Assembly: GCF_030463565.1 (NCBI RefSeq)
Contig: NC_134643.1
Span: 213,456,583-213,520,582 of the forward strand
DNA length: 64,000 bases
Origin: Pelecanus crispus
Taxonomy: Eukaryota; Chordata; Aves; Pelecaniformes; Pelecanidae
Direction of reading: 5' to 3'
The notes beneath the pieces are model-generated. The model saw nothing but the letters and a program-made list of their open reading frames with translations. It made no database searches and was not told the DNA's origin. The position numbers and the translations under genes are program-made. Numbering within the stretch: the first letter of the stretch is position 1; every line of letters starts with the position of its first letter. Below are positions 34,828-48,915 of this stretch, in pieces.

Positions 34828-37800
34828 GTCTGTTTTGGTGCCAAACAGTCCTTTTTCGACTGGAATAAGATTTCTATGGTTCTGATTGATTGGTTTTATT
34901 ATATGTATTTTTTACTGGGACGTGATTCTTGTATAGAGAAGTTGCATGTTAACACTCAGGCTCCTTAATGCTTTATGGACCTGACCCAGAATTTTGAAGA
35001 TACTAGACATCATTCTAAAAAGAATTAAAGTAAAAAGAGGAATGGAAATCATCTTTGGGAAAGTCAGTCTTCATGGGTACTCCTGACACATTCTACAAGT
35101 TGCTCATAATAGCTGTTAATAAGATGAGAGGTATTAAAAGAGGGAATGGGAAACGTAACATTAAGGATGACCCCAAACAAAAAACCAAAACATTTCTTTA
35201 TGTGGAAATATTTGTCTATCTTGTTGCAATGGCTTCTGAAAATAAAAGCACCTTAGGCTCAGGAGTGAGCATAGCAGAGCAGAGACACCAAAGTCAGACA
35301 GAATATTATTAATTAGCATGCTTAATTCATCACCATTTCGAAGGATATAAGGCATTACAGAATTTGGTCTTATGTTCTATAGTAGATCACAGACATCCTC
35401 TTGCTTAAAATGCTGAGAGCACCATGATACAGTTTGCATATTAATGGTTCAGAATTGTATGTTGGTGGGCTGAATACACAAGTTGCCATACTTGTCTATT
35501 GTGTTTATAAATTTGAAGTTATAAAATTAAGATTACATAACCCTTATTTTTGCAGCTTACTAACAGATTCAAGTGATGTTCATGCAATAATGAATTTTAA
35601 CACAGAAAACAGTAAAAACCATTTTAGTAAAATTTCTTCTCTCGGCCACCCATGAAAAACAGCTTTAATTATAACTCTTAGTCTCACCAATCAACATTTT
35701 TAATTAACTTTTAGATCTCTGTACTTAATTTATGTGGTGAAAATTAAAGCATCTGTTAAAAGATTTCTGTTTATTCACTGTGTTTATCCATTTGTGTTGT
35801 TTTTATGCTTGTGTAACTTGTGCTCCATAATAGCCCATGTCCTTTAATCTCAAAAGTGCAAGCAAATCAAGCAAAGACCAAACATAGCAAACAGAATAAC
35901 TTGCTAGAAAAGTGCATGGGAAAGACATAGGAATGAGATTCATTTGGGGGGGGAGGGAGGGGGAAGCAAGTATATAAATCAAAAAAATTTAAATAAACCA
36001 GGTGCATTTATAGATAACATTAAATGGTTTTTATCCACTTAGTCCAATCCTAGTGAAAGCATACTGCAAATTCAATCCTCTGCTGATGCAAGTAAATTAG
36101 ATTGATCTATGCGAGTTGAGTTTCTGACACTGGAATTTTAGAGGAGCTGATGAGAAGCTGAGCAGCATTCAGAGCATGAGTCTTCTCCATCTTAAGACAC
36201 AGCTTATGGGAAGGTTCTTGGTGCCATCTTGACAGAAGGGACACGGCAATCTAGCTTTGTTGCAAACATTAAAACAAAACTTCTATGGGATTACAATTGG
36301 TGTCAAAATATGTTCAAACCATTAAATATCTTAACAATCAAGAAAAAACTATTAAACTGACTTATGCACCTAGTCTCCATGATAAACTTGAAACTTAGCT
36401 TTGGGGTTTTGAGTTTTGGAATGATGATTGCAATCCAGCTGTATTACCACCTCAAGTTAACTTAACCAGTCTCTAATGCATAAAATATATTATATTGAGC
36501 CATTTACTGATTGTTTAAATGAACAGTAATAACAGCACAACAGCTGTAATAATCAGTTCAATATAGCAGTCAGTATAGATAGCAGTACAGTCTTATTTCT
36601 CTTTTTCCAGGTAACAAGGAGTTTTAATGAAAGCTTGTACTAACAGGTGTTAAATCCATTTATTTACTGTACTGCTCTTAGATGTCTCATAATCACATTA
36701 TAACCTATTTTTTCATACCTCAATTCATTTAAATTTTCATACTGTACTACAAAAGATAAAAGAGGTAGAAAGTAACAAGAGGTTTCACTGTTTATAAAAA
36801 ATTGAACTTACATTACCCATGAAGAGTACGATTTCCAAAATTCCATGGGTATTATCTTAGCAGCTTTTTTTCCTACATTTTAATTTAAATACTGATTTCT
36901 TTTGAGAAGTCAAAAACTACTCTTGGGTTTGGCAGGAGTTGATTTTGGAAGCATTCAATTCCACACACTTTTTCACACAATCTGTACATGTGTGTACAAA
37001 AGCAGGTATAATACCCTGATGTTATTGGATGATCAAGGATAGTCTTAGATTTCCAAGGATGCACAGTCTGAGTTCACTGTGGGCTGAGTTCTGCAAATGA
37101 ATTATAGTGTGTATAAACCACCAGCACTGCCAAGGCACGTGTAATCTAATGGATGTAATTGATGGATGTAGTTCCTTGCAGAGGTAATTATTGTCTCAGA
37201 ATCTAGAAGTACAGGAAAGAGTTGTTTTTCTATATGATACTGGGGAATTGAATTCTGCTCTAGTGCTCTCATTCTGCTGACAGCTGTAGCAAAGAAGCAA
37301 CACTGTAGCAATTGGCCATGATTGATATTAAACTGCTGTTAATGTTATGTTAAGATCATTTGTTAACATATGCAGAACACATAGTTACTGTCATAGGTAG
37401 TATCTTGTATGGTCAGAAGCACTTTATGAGCAGTTGCTAAAGGAAATTTTATGCTTTTGTTATAAGCAACCTATTGATCAGTTAAAGAACAAGGTAGTGC
37501 AATTGTTCTGAGCAGCGCAAACATCATCAATAACTGGCAAACCAACAGTTTCTACTATTGAAATATTAAACACCCTGTTGTTATATATTTGGCAAGGTCC
37601 ACTTCTCTAACCATCTGATTTTAAGTGTCTCTTGTATTATTGACAACCTCTTGACATTTTTGTTACTGCCTCTTCATCTAAGCATGAAATTAGAAGTATA
37701 ACAGATTAAGAAGTTAAGAAGAAAACTACTGGTCTCTAGGAAGAGCTTGTGGAGAATCCAGTGGTACTATGACATGTGTTCAAGAAATCAAGCTCAGGTA

Positions 37801-38604
37801 GAAAAGGAATAGTGTTCTGACTGGGGTATTCAGAAAATTAATTGCTCAAAGTGGAATATTAAGTATTCCTGGCTATAATTATTTATGTCTAATGGGCCTT
37901 CATTTGTAGATTTCTGTAAGAACAGATTATGATTCAGGGATGGCTCATGCTCCCGCTATGTTCTAAAACATACCCAGTTTAGGTATAGTACACTATATCA
38001 GTATTGTCTAGAAACAATTATGAGCTGAAATCTTCTTGAAATCTTGGCTTTTTATAATTTCATGTCTCACTCACTAGATATGAAAGTTAGTCTTGGACTT
38101 AGAACATATACTCTGAAAAAGCAGCAGCTAAAAAAAAGGGAGATGAAAATTCCATTATCAGATGTGACCCTGCATTTAGCTGCATTTTGTTACTATTATT
38201 CTCAATGAATACTAAACATGTTAAAAGGCTAAGCAGGCTTCACATGCCTCACTTTACACTTTCTTTACAACCTCAGAGTCTGGGTTTTCTTATCAGTACT
38301 TGCTTTGCACTTAGATTTCTTTCATGCCAAAAAGTAGACTGGGTTACATAAATAGATCATGTTTTGTTTGTTTTTTTTTTTTTTTTTTTTAATATATACA
38401 TTTAATAGCCTTATCCCTTTTACTATTCTGCTCATTTCTAATGGAAAAAAAAAGATGCTTAACATTTTAGCTATATTTGTAATTCTGGGAAAAAGGAGAA
38501 GTCAACAATAAGGTTTTAGAGCTCTGCAGTAAGAGTCCAAAAGCTCTTTAAAGAGTATCACCTAAGAAACGGTTTACTCTGAAGGCAAGATAGTACTCTA
38601 AAGT
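34828..38604. other. Non-coding AT-rich DNA, nothing recognised
   Basis: No gene or named repeat was seen. A G-rich run at 35946-35963 (8, 3 and 5 G separated by single A) could form a quadruplex, and a poly-T run lies near 38370-38390. Open frames are below 90 codons and unconvincing. Confidence 0.5.
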
Positions 38605-39645
38605 TTTCTACCCAGGGAAGAGTACACCCATCCAAGGCACGAGGCACCAGCTTCTTTAGGAGAATGCTGTGGGAGACGGTGTCAAAGGATTTACTGAAGT
38701 CCAGGTAGATAATATCACTGTTCTCTCCTCATCCGCTAGGCCAGTCATTTAATTGTAGAAGTTTATCATACAAGTTTAGGAGTGATGTTTGCTTTCCTCC
38801 AGTCTTCGGGTACTTGTCCCAGTCACAATGATCAAGGAAAGTTTGTTGATGGTGGTCCTGCAAGGACACCTGCCAGCCCCCTCAGTACTTGCAGGTGCAT
38901 CGCATCATGTCCCATGGACTCATGCATGTCCAGTTTCCTTAAGTATTCTCTATCCTGATCCTATCGCACCAGGGGTATGTCTTCCTTGGTTCAGACTTTT
39001 CCCCTGCTTCTGGGTCCTTAGATTTCTGGAAGTTAGTTTTAAAAGTAAAGACTGAAGTGGAAAAGGCACCTCAGCCTTTCCATGTCCTTTGAAACTGGGG
39101 ACCCTGCTCCATCCAGCAGCAGACCCATTTTTTCCCTAGTCTTACCTTGCTACTTCAGTCCTTATAGAAGCCACTGTTGCCTTTAACATCTTGTGTGAGA
39201 TTCAGCTCTGGGTGGGTTCTGGCTTTCCTAAGCATGTCTCTGAATGCTCAGACAGTGTGTCTATATTTTTTCTGGGTTACCTGTACCTGTGTCCACCTTC
39301 TAGTCTGAGTTTTGCTACAAACATCTTGTTCATCCATGCAGGTTTCCTGGGGTTTTTGTCTGACTTCTTGCTTGTTAGGATGGGTTGCTCTGGAGCTTGG
39401 GGGAGGTGATCCTTGAATATCAAACAATTTTCTTGGACCCCTCTTCCCTCCAGAGCCTTATGCCATAAAACTCTTTCAAGAAGAACTCTGACAGGATCAA
39501 AATCAGTTCTTCTGAAATCCAGCACTGAAATCTTGCTTTTTGCCCTTCTCTCTCCTCTTGGGATTCTGAACTCCACCATCTCACAGTCACTGCAACCAAG
39601 GAAGCCAAGATATATAATCACAGTGAGGTCTGAGAGACGAGGGAG
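38605..39645 (-). mobile_element. Old CR1 fragment, minus strand
   Basis: Read on the minus strand it carries the CR1 endonuclease end (LGFLGCSDCEMVEFRIP, then ISVLDFRRTDFDPVRVLLER) near 39620-39500 and, after much divergence, the RT region near 38730-38620 (the block corresponding to [11 protein letters not shown]). Many substitutions and indels break all frames. The 3' end of the element is missing. It is clearly more diverged than the copy at 28284-31140. Confidence 0.8.
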
Positions 39646-40119
39646 GGTATTTCATTTGACCAAAGTACATAGCTGGAAAAAAGCAGACAAGTTTTGGGGT
39701 ATATATATTGAAGAATACCTGTATGGAGCTGAAGAATTTAAAATTAATTCATGCCTTTGGCCTACAATTAGCAGGAGAAGAAACTCATTACTTTCTAATC
39801 CCACTTTGGGCCCATGATGTATGTTCTTACATGCAAAACTTTGGGGTTTTTTTTCTGTCATTTTTGTTTTTTTGTGGTGGTGGGGGGAGTTGGGTTTGTT
39901 GGGTTTTTTTAGGTGGGGAAATATTTTTTTTTTATTTTACAAAGGTATTTCAAGGATGAAAGAAAAATTTCTAAAGTTCTTTGATCATCTGTGATCAAAG
40001 ATCCTCTGTAAGTGCAAAGTATCAATTATTGAAAAGAAATTTAGGAACTGATAAGTGTTGAGGTATCTATTCTCTGTTTTAAGGCGGCTGTAATGTAGGG
40101 ATCTTTCTGATTCTTAACA
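39646..40119. other. Non-coding DNA between two CR1 fragments
   Basis: Mostly T-rich sequence, including a G/T-rich patch with poly-T runs at about 39845-39935. Nothing else was recognised. Confidence 0.5.
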
Positions 40120-40290
40120 GAGTATCTTCATCAATGACATAGACAGTGGGATTGAGTGCACCCTCAGCAAGTTTGCAGACGACACCAAGCTGAGTGGTGC
40201 GGTTGACATGCCAGAAGGATACGATGTCATCCAAATGGACAAGCTGGAGAGGTGCCTTCCAACCCAGAGCATTCTATGATTCTAAGATTC
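40120..40290 (+). mobile_element. CR1 fragment with internal deletion, plus strand
   Basis: The plus strand encodes [20 protein letters not shown], a CR1 RT catalytic region, then about 20 further codons, and passes directly into a CR1 3' tail (CCTTCCAACCCAGAGC, then ATTCTATG repeats). Several hundred bases that normally lie between RT and the tail are missing. It points the opposite way to the neighbouring fragment at 38605-39645. Confidence 0.82.
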
Positions 40291-43200
40291 TATAATTATT
40301 CTCAAAATTCATTCAGATGTTAAAGAACACATCAGGGAAGGGCTGTTGCAAATGGAAACTATAACAGACCTTTAGCTTTATGTTACACCTTGTTAGTTTT
40401 TCCATTTCTTTCAACAGATGTTCTTACAGGGTAGATCTCATTCTATGGTTTAAGGAATACTTAACTAGAAACAGTTTCTAATTCTCAGAATTTACTGTAA
40501 CAGGTATAGTTTTTTGTCTTGAAATTGGTTCTGATATATGCAAGACTGCTGTGCAGAGAATGGCAAGATTAAAGTGTAGTTAACTTTAGTTAGCTGAGTT
40601 TTGTCACAGGATTAGCTAAATAGGAACAAGAAAATGCCTTAACTATGGTACAAAGTAATTTTCTTGACATTCGTATCCCTTGTCCCTCATCTGTTCGGTT
40701 TTTCCACAGTAGCTTTAAGGATAGTGTTGCACTTTTTTGGTGGTTTCTTTTTCCTCGGCAGTTAGGAAACGTGAGGGGCAGATTACAAGAAATTATATCA
40801 AAGGCAAGTATATTGCTGCAATATTACCTATATACAAAGAGGGCTGTTTCTCTGAGCACTGTGGATGTGTGCCAGCTGGGAGATTCAGAAGTATTTCCTA
40901 GGTCCCATGTCTGAAAACTGCTTGTGGCCTTATTGCATACTTTGTCCATGAAAAGGAAACTTAGATGTGCAGAGAAGGAGGCAATTGCAAGGAGCCAGAA
41001 TGAGTCTGTTGTCTGTGTGAACAGGAAAATTCAGCAGCAGTTGCAAAGGAGCTGCTTGCAGAGAAGTTGAGTTATACTATTTTTGTTCATGTGTCCCAAA
41101 TTGTCTTTTTAGTCAGAACTCTTTCCAATTATCTCTCTTAATTCCTAGTACTTAGGTAACACAACAAATGTTCCTCTTGTCATTTTTCTGTCTTCCCCCC
41201 TCCTAGGGTGGTTTTGGAGTTGTAAGGCTACACAAGCTTATGTTGTTAAGCCTTCAGCTCCAGTTGCTGGTATTTCCATTTAGCCTCATTGTAGGCTAGT
41301 GGCTTCCATTGTTTCGATTACTGCTGAGCAGAGGGTTGTTTGGTTATTCCTTAGTGGAAGCCATTTAGAATTTCTCACAGTTTTAATACAATTATCAATG
41401 GCACATGGATAAAACAATTACTATGGAAGGTTTGTCCAGCAGAATACTTGTAGGTAGAATTCTGAAGTCTTATTGTTGACAGAAATCCTAAGAGTACTAA
41501 CCATTTCTGTGCTTTTATTTAATTTTATATATATGTGTGTGTGTGTATGTGAATATATGTATGCCTATAGACATACACACACAACCTTTTACTGAACCCC
41601 TTAACGCTGACATATGTATTCAAAACCATTTATTTTACCAAAATGTCACATGTATTTATCAAAGGTCATTCAAATATCAAACTTAGTTTGATTTGCATTT
41701 CCCAGGCTTTGACTTTGCTAAGTACCAAGATATTTATATACTTGACACTTCCAGAATATAGTGGAACACACATATTTTAGAGGCATCACAATTACTGTGT
41801 GATTTCTGCATAATATAAAGTGATGGAAGTTCTGAATCAGAGAATGAAATTGCACAAATTAGAACAAATTTAATTGCTGTCTAGATTGCAGTAGATATCT
41901 AGATCCTCATTTGGATTTCACATCGTATTTTTTGAAAGTATCACAAGGAAATCAGTGAATTTATCCTTGTAACAGTGTGAAATAACATTTTTCCCCAATT
42001 AAAGCAATCAAAGCAAAGGAAGATTGTAGAGATGAATAAGGAAATGTTTTGTGCCCCATGCAATTTACTTGTCGTATAAAAGTGGTTAATGTACTAGGTG
42101 CAGCACTGCAAGTTCAGAGCATAAGCACCTTTTTTAAGATAACACTGATGTTGTCTTAAATACTGGAGCAATGTCTTTAGCAAAAGTTTCTCATTCAGCT
42201 TTCTGTTTCAGTTCCCCAAAACATTGTGGAATCTGTGTAATTGGGTCTTGGTTTTCATCAGAATGAAACCCCTAACATTCAGAATTTATCAGCCACACGT
42301 GAACATATCAATAAGCAAGTAGTAAAGTCATGATCATGGAAAAGAAACCCTTGAACCAACCAGTTATACTTTTTAAAACCACTTCAGCTTGGTAAACTGT
42401 TTTTCTGATAGATAAAGTATTATACGGTAAAAAAATCCTGGACCAGATGCACAACATTTGAACTTCTAATGCAACACAAAGATGTCCATTGCTATCTACT
42501 CATAAAAGAGCAGGGTTTATATTTCAGGTATCCCTGATCAACAGTTTATTCTACCTACAAAAAAAGATTGCCTCAAAATCCAGAGATTTTTCAAAATGCA
42601 ATCCATTTTTAAGCTTGTAGAGGAGGTTATATTTGACAAGATCTTCTTTGCAGGTATGGGGATGAGAAAATTAGTTCATCTTTTTTTAATGACACCTCAG
42701 ATTCTCTGGTAATTATGTGATTCTGGGAGATTTAAGGAAAAACAAAACAGGTAGAGATCACACAGTGCTAAAAGGGTAATCTTCACAGAGTTCTTCCCCT
42801 TCCTTTTTCTTCTGACAGGAGCACCTTAACCACAGTGTCACCATCTCATTTTTTATGCATGTCTACTTTTTATCACTGGTTCATTTTACATCTCAGCAGG
42901 CCTGACTACCCTGAAAAATACACCTGCATGAAATCTGCAAGGAACAGAGAAAATACATAAGTAGGGGTGAAAAAGGAAAAGAGAGCTCTCTGCACTCTTA
43001 TCACACCTTTTAGCATCTATCCGTTTCAGGTCTCTTGTGATTCATTCACCCTTTCACTATGTAAAGGCCAAAGAGAAGCTACAGTGATACTAGTATTCAA
43101 GCTGAATATCAAGGAGGCAGGCACTCAGAGGAGAGCAATATTCAAAAAACCCATGGGAATAAAGGTCAAAGAAAAAGAAGGAGAGATTAAATAGGAACAG

Positions 43201-44621
43201 CATAGAACAATCAGTCAGACAAGTTCCTGCATCAGAGTGGTCTTTGAATAGTAAATGATAGGAAAGGAACCATAAAAACAAGAACGCAAAGACAGCATTT
43301 TGTGAAGGTGTTGCTTTCTTGTGTTGCATTTGCAAACCTGGGCAAACCAAAATGTTGTTTTGTAATAAAGCCAAACAGGCTTTTCTTTAGAATTGTTTAA
43401 AAAAATGCAGAGGAAGCTGGTTTGTGCTTTCCTAAAGGGCAAGGCATATTGACTTCAGCCCATTATTGGGTTCACATAGCTAGAGAGCTTCCACTGTGTC
43501 TTCAGCTAGAAGGTGCAGAGCAGGAAGAGAGCAGTTTCCTTCTGTGAGAGATCATCTGGGAGCATATCCCTGTGTCCTGCCCCTCTTGTCTGCTGCCTTG
43601 TGTTTTCCATTTCCTTATTGTACCAAGGAAATTTTTGCTGCTGCTGCTAAACACCATCAGTGGGCCATCATGAGAAATTTCTCCATGCCAAAGTGTGGAA
43701 GTTCAAAAAAGCCAAAACAATTCTGCTTTTCCCTTTTTTTTTCCCCTTACCTCCATCTGTGACACTCAGAGCTATTTTCATACATCCAGAAAACAAAGTT
43801 TTGAATAGTTAGGTGGTGTAAATTTTTAATTTGGGGAAAAAAGAAAAAAGAGCAACTTTTATTCCACATGTAATAGGTGGGAAATGTGATGAACTGAGAG
43901 GAATGTCAGGGGGACACTGACTGGTGAATTCAATTTTCCTTTTCAGTCATTTTATTTATTTTTCTGTTCTCCTTCCAATTCTTAAAAATTGAGCAGAATT
44001 TTTGGGTGTTTTTCTTTTTGACTCCATGACTTGTTTTATAGAAAACATGTCAACATCTGTCTTCTCATAATCAGGTCTTAAGTGAATGTGTCTTTCTTAG
44101 AGAGAATATGCATTAATGCATGTGCTATTATGTGTTGTATGTGATACTGTTGTAGGCAAAAGTATAATTTAAACTGTGAATGCCAGCAGATAAGTGGGGT
44201 CCATGTTTGTGAGTGTGTTGAATGTCCAAAACCGAACTTTTGAACTTTCCAGAAGAAGCCTACTGCTTGCGTGGGCTGGTTTTAACTTTTATTAACGCCT
44301 GCACTGAACAAAAGCGGCAAGTCCTGAATCCTCCAATTAATAAATGGACATAAGACAGAGTCAGCAGTTAGGAAGCCGATCACATGTGCTTCTGCACACA
44401 GACTATTTAGGTGAGGAAAACTGTGGGCTAGTGGTGGAAAAGAAGGGTTCCCAAAAAAGTCATCTTAGAAGGAAGAAGGGGGTCTAGGAAAGAAAAATGT
44501 GAAGACCCTGGCTAGAGGAAAGATCCTGGAAATGGGGAGATCCTGGAGATGGGGGAAATGCATGGAGAGGAATGTGAGGGGATGCCCGGGATGCCTGGGA
44601 CTGGTAACTGTGAGTGTGGAC
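40291..44621. other. Non-coding AT-rich DNA, nothing recognised
   Basis: Contains a short TATATG/GTGTGT microsatellite near 41526-41585. The last ~100 bases (about 44520-44621) are G-rich with a repeated GGAGATCCTGGA-type phrase and no assignment. No gene was seen. Confidence 0.5.
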
Positions 44622-44943
44622 TGGCACGATTAGGACAAGAGGAAATGGGCTTAGGACAAGAGGAAATGGGCTCAAGCTGCACCAGGGGAGGTTTAGATTG
44701 GATATTAGGAAAAATTTCTTTACGGAAAGGGTAGTCAAGCATTGGAAGAGGCTTCCCAGAGAGGTGGTGGAGTCACTATCCCTGGAAGCGTTCAAAAAAT
44801 GGGTAGACGTGGCACTCTGGGACATGGTTTAGTCTAGTCTACCCTTGATTGGTTTAGTGTGGACTTGGTAATGTCAGGTTAATGGTTGGACTGGATGATC
44901 TTAAAGGTCTTTTCCAACCTAAATGATTCTATGATTCTATGAT
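44622..44943 (+). mobile_element. CR1 3' end, plus strand
   Basis: The sequence encodes the CR1 C-terminus ([20 protein letters not shown], then [20 protein letters not shown]) and a 3' tail ending ATGATTCTATGATTCTATGA. It is truncated at the 5' end, as usual for CR1. A 21-bp unit, TTAGGACAAGAGGAAATGGG plus C, is duplicated in tandem at 44630-44650 and 44651-44671. Confidence 0.9.
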
Positions 44944-47839
44944 CTTCTGACTGACCTTCCTGGATCAGCAGTGACCTCCCTGCTGGGAAGGGAAATTAAG
45001 ATCTAGTGAACATAGCACTGAGGGGGAGTGAGTGAGTGAGTGAGTATATGAGGTAGCCAAATAGGATAAAAGCTCTCATCCTGTTGGCTCTTAAAAAAAT
45101 CCCTATATCCAGATCCACTACTGGTTCTCTTTTACTTTGTCCTGCCTGTGACAGGTACTATTCTAGTACCACAGCTAATCAAGTATACAGCTTGAATCTG
45201 TAGATTCATTACCAGCTTCTGGTGTGACTGCAGTTAAATTTCTCACAAAAATACCAGATTATCTGAAGTCTCCATTTTGTAATGTAGCAAACTAAAAATG
45301 TTGATATTTTGTAAAGTAAAATTATACTTTTTAATATTATTTGATATTTTTAATACAGTTTTTTTCCAAATATATATATATAATTTTTCATAAGTTTTAG
45401 ACTATTACCTCCTTTTTTTTTAACCTTTACCTCCTTTCCACCACTCTGACACCCTGTGGACTACTTTTGGAAGCTGCTTCTTTGTACATGTTTCCCAGCA
45501 GGCAGGCAGCTCCTGAAATCTGCAAGTGAGAGCTCTCCTTCTCAGCTAATGGCTGCATGCTGACTACCTATAGCTTTCTGACCCTGTTTCCACAGAAACC
45601 ACCAGAACACGTTAACTTTAAGCAATCTTATTTGAATAATGGAATGTGTTCAACTTAAACAATATCACTTTTGGTAAAGAAACTGCTGTTCTTATTTTTG
45701 CATTATGTGCCTCACAGCCATTTCATGATTCTTTGTCACTGTTCTTCCTTCCTTTCTTAAATGGTAGCATTTGCATCAAGCATCTTAAACTAATTAGATG
45801 ATGCAGTATGTGGTCTGCCCCTAGTAATGTAAAAGTCTAAAGTTTCAAAAGAACAAGTTAATTTTAAAACCAGACTCACCTATTATTGTTTTAGTATGGC
45901 CAGAAAGATGGCTGAACAACAATCTGAATATTTATGGAAGAGAACAAAGGAGTAGACCCCAAGTCTCAGTCCCATCATCTGCTATTGTGGATGAACTTGT
46001 TATATAATCCATCTGATAAACCAATAAATCTCTATATGAAAGTACCTTTCCTCCCATACATCTCTGGGAGGATGTTTGGAATCTCACTTCTGGCAAGGCC
46101 AGATACTTTCTTTACATTTTTAGCTTAAATTTATAGGCCTATTTGTTCTTTTGAGAATTGCATCTTTTAGGTTATATCAGTAACAATTTTTTTTTCTTCT
46201 TCCAGGGGAAGCCACACAGCCACACAGAAACCAGGACAGTCACCTTTTCAGATGGACACTGACAATATCCTTGCCATGTTTCTCATTCAGTTTTGGAAAA
46301 CAACCAAATTAATTACATTATGTCTCATAACAGAGGCTCCCCATTTATCTTCTCCTCCTAATAACCTTATCTGTTCTACTTAGACTCATCTTCTGCTTGG
46401 TGAACAGGATCAGAACTGCACCTGTCCTCCAGATGACATTTTGGTGGTGCTTCATGCAACAGTTTTAGTATTTCTTAACCTCTATTGGCAATGCCACAGC
46501 TGAGACCTTCTTGTATTGTGTGCACACCTTTTTCTTGCATACAATGCATGGTTAACTCTAAAATGTGATTTTCTTCTTTTCTAATTTCCAGCTAACATAT
46601 CACCATTTACAGCAGAAATTCTTATTAGTTCCCAAGTAGGTAATCTCAAACTCTGTACTGTAGCACTCCATACAGTTTTTAGCATTTCAGTAATCCAGTT
46701 CTTTTGATATACTCTTATGATTTCCCTCTGGATCAATGATGTATCTTCAACAAGTTCAATTTTTGTGTTCCTACTTTTTTTTGTCAACATGTTTAATTAC
46801 AGTATTACAATTAATAAGATTGGCCAGAAGAAAATAACGGGATGGTATTATTATCTGATGAACTAGCCTTACCTAGATTCACTAGAAAATATTGAATGCT
46901 AATCAAATAAATAAATTTGAGAGTTACTAACACATAAATGAGAAGCTGAGGAATGTAAGCATAGCCCAGTGTATCCTGTCGAAAGGTAGGACTGCCACTA
47001 CTATTAAAATGCAATGAATGATGTCACTTAACAGTGTTTGTTGGGGCTATTATGCTTTGGTGATTGGAAGAGAATTCTGAGTAGGACCTTTAACATAGCC
47101 TATTAGTCTGTATTAAAACAAATATGTTAATAAAACAGAATGAAAGAGCTGTAACAGAAGATCTGTGTGTTTTAGGTTAGAATTACCTGAACACCTATGT
47201 AAGAGGTAAATAATAAATTCTGCAATTCATACTACAAACCACAGCTGGGTTCAAAACAGGGTAAAAATCAATACGAAGCATAGTATCTTATTTTTTGGAA
47301 ATGGTGATTGCAAATAGCTCATATTGAATTAATTCAGTAAGATGCTGTTACTTGTCTCCACTGCTGCCTTGCCTTACAGTAGGTAGCTAGTGTCTTCAAG
47401 ATATTCTAGTCAGCTTCACAGAGATTACATGACCCATGATGTAATGCAGATTTTCAAATTCTACTGATCCGGTGGGGGCTTTTGGAACAGTCATAAATTT
47501 CAGGGGCTACATCCATGCCAGCTAAATAAATTATGACCAGGAATGTTCCTCGGCATTGAGGACAAGCAGTAGAGAAAGGTCCACATGACTGTAATCGCAA
47601 ATTCTTTTGCTTCCAAAGTAGGCTGCATGCAAACTCTTTATTGAGAGTGATCCCTGAGGTGTTTTAACTATCACAGTGTGCCTGGAAATTGTTTGAGCAA
47701 GTGACAGGTTGAATGGACCAAAAGCATGCTCGGGTATGTCCTATCAAACCATGAAGATAGACAGTAAGTTTCTTGACTCTAAGGATGTTACCAGGTTAAT
47801 TTACTAGACAAGAAGTAGCATAAATCTGCTGTATCCCAC
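44944..47839. other. Non-coding AT-rich DNA, nothing recognised
   Basis: A GAGT microsatellite (five units, 45026-45045) is present. A good acceptor-like sequence (CTTCTTCCAG at about 46197-46206) is not followed by a convincing exon. No gene was seen. Confidence 0.5.
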
Positions 47840-48110
47840 AGTGACTGTGCAAGAGGCTCTCAACATGCTGTGGGGATGTCATGGCCAGGCCCACTCTGGC
47901 CCATGGGAGGCCACACCAAAGTCCCCATTGTGATGCAGCCATGCCTGGGGTGGATGATGGCTGTGCTGTTCCAGGTGCCAACCCAGCAGCTGATGTCCTG
48001 ACCCAGCCTTGGCCCATTCCTGTCCCCATGGAGTTGCCTGATGTCTTTGGCTGGGGTCAGCACCCTGGTCCACAGGGAGCTGCTCTGGCCCCTATGATGC
48101 CCCAATTGTG
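47840..48110. repeat. GC-rich island, probably an unclassified repeat
   Basis: About 270 bases with clearly higher GC than the flanks and overlapping open frames on both strands (61-81 codons). Phrases such as GGCCCATGGGAGGCCACACC look like degraded LTR or LINE sequence, but I cannot place the family. A CpG-poor repeat remnant is more likely than an exon, as no splice sites bound it. Confidence 0.35.
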
Positions 48111-48910
48111 ACTCAGTACAGCTAAAAGAAATGCTTCAAATTTGGGGAAAAATTATTTAGCTCTAAAATATCTAAACAGACTTAGTATATTTCTGAGTCA
48201 ATTTCTAAACTTATGTGAAACAGTCAACACTTCAAATTTCCATCTTGATTTGGCATTCAAACAAGAAGTTGAATTGTCAGATTTCCTACCAGGAGAAAAA
48301 TGCAGTTTTTCTCAGGTCTACCTATAGCTAACGTTTAAAAGGCTGGAGAAGAAAAGGAAAATGTCTATCAATGATAAGAAAGAAAACTCAGTAAAAAATC
48401 TAAGCTTCAAAGTGTTAAGTGTTCTACAAATTAGAAGCTAAGGCTGATTGCAGCCTGACTTACATAGGTATAAGCCATGAGCAATATTAAATGCATCTGA
48501 TATGATTCTCTCTACCCCACTTCATATTTGTCTTGTAGCTAATTTTGTACAAATATCATTATTGAATGATCATGTAAGTATATGATGCATGTATGACATT
48601 TCTCCCCTCATTAATCCTAAGAAACAGTATCTTATTACAAAGAACCTAGGAACATGAAGAATGCTTGCTAGTCAACTATTTAAATCAAGCTATTTATATA
48701 ATTGTTTTATCTTGAGGCAAGATTTTATCAATTTTTTTAGAATTATTTCTCTTTATATTGTTTGTTTCCTAGCCACTGTATACTCCGAGAGGCTTCGGAG
48801 TGTTAAGTCTCCTATTAAAAATACTTTATGCCCAGAACAAGCATAAAAATAGAAGACTCTATGAGTTCATATAGCATATACATATCATATAATTGACTGA
48901 ACAAAGGAAA
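48111..48910. other. Non-coding AT-rich DNA, nothing recognised
   Basis: Ordinary AT-rich sequence before the solo LTR; open frames are about 60 codons and unconvincing. Confidence 0.55.
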
Positions 48911-48915
48911 GGTAT

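Noticed and set aside
46197..46290. Exon starting after a long T/C tract and CAG
   Set aside because: Good acceptor-like tract, but frames close quickly and no donor follows at a sensible distance.
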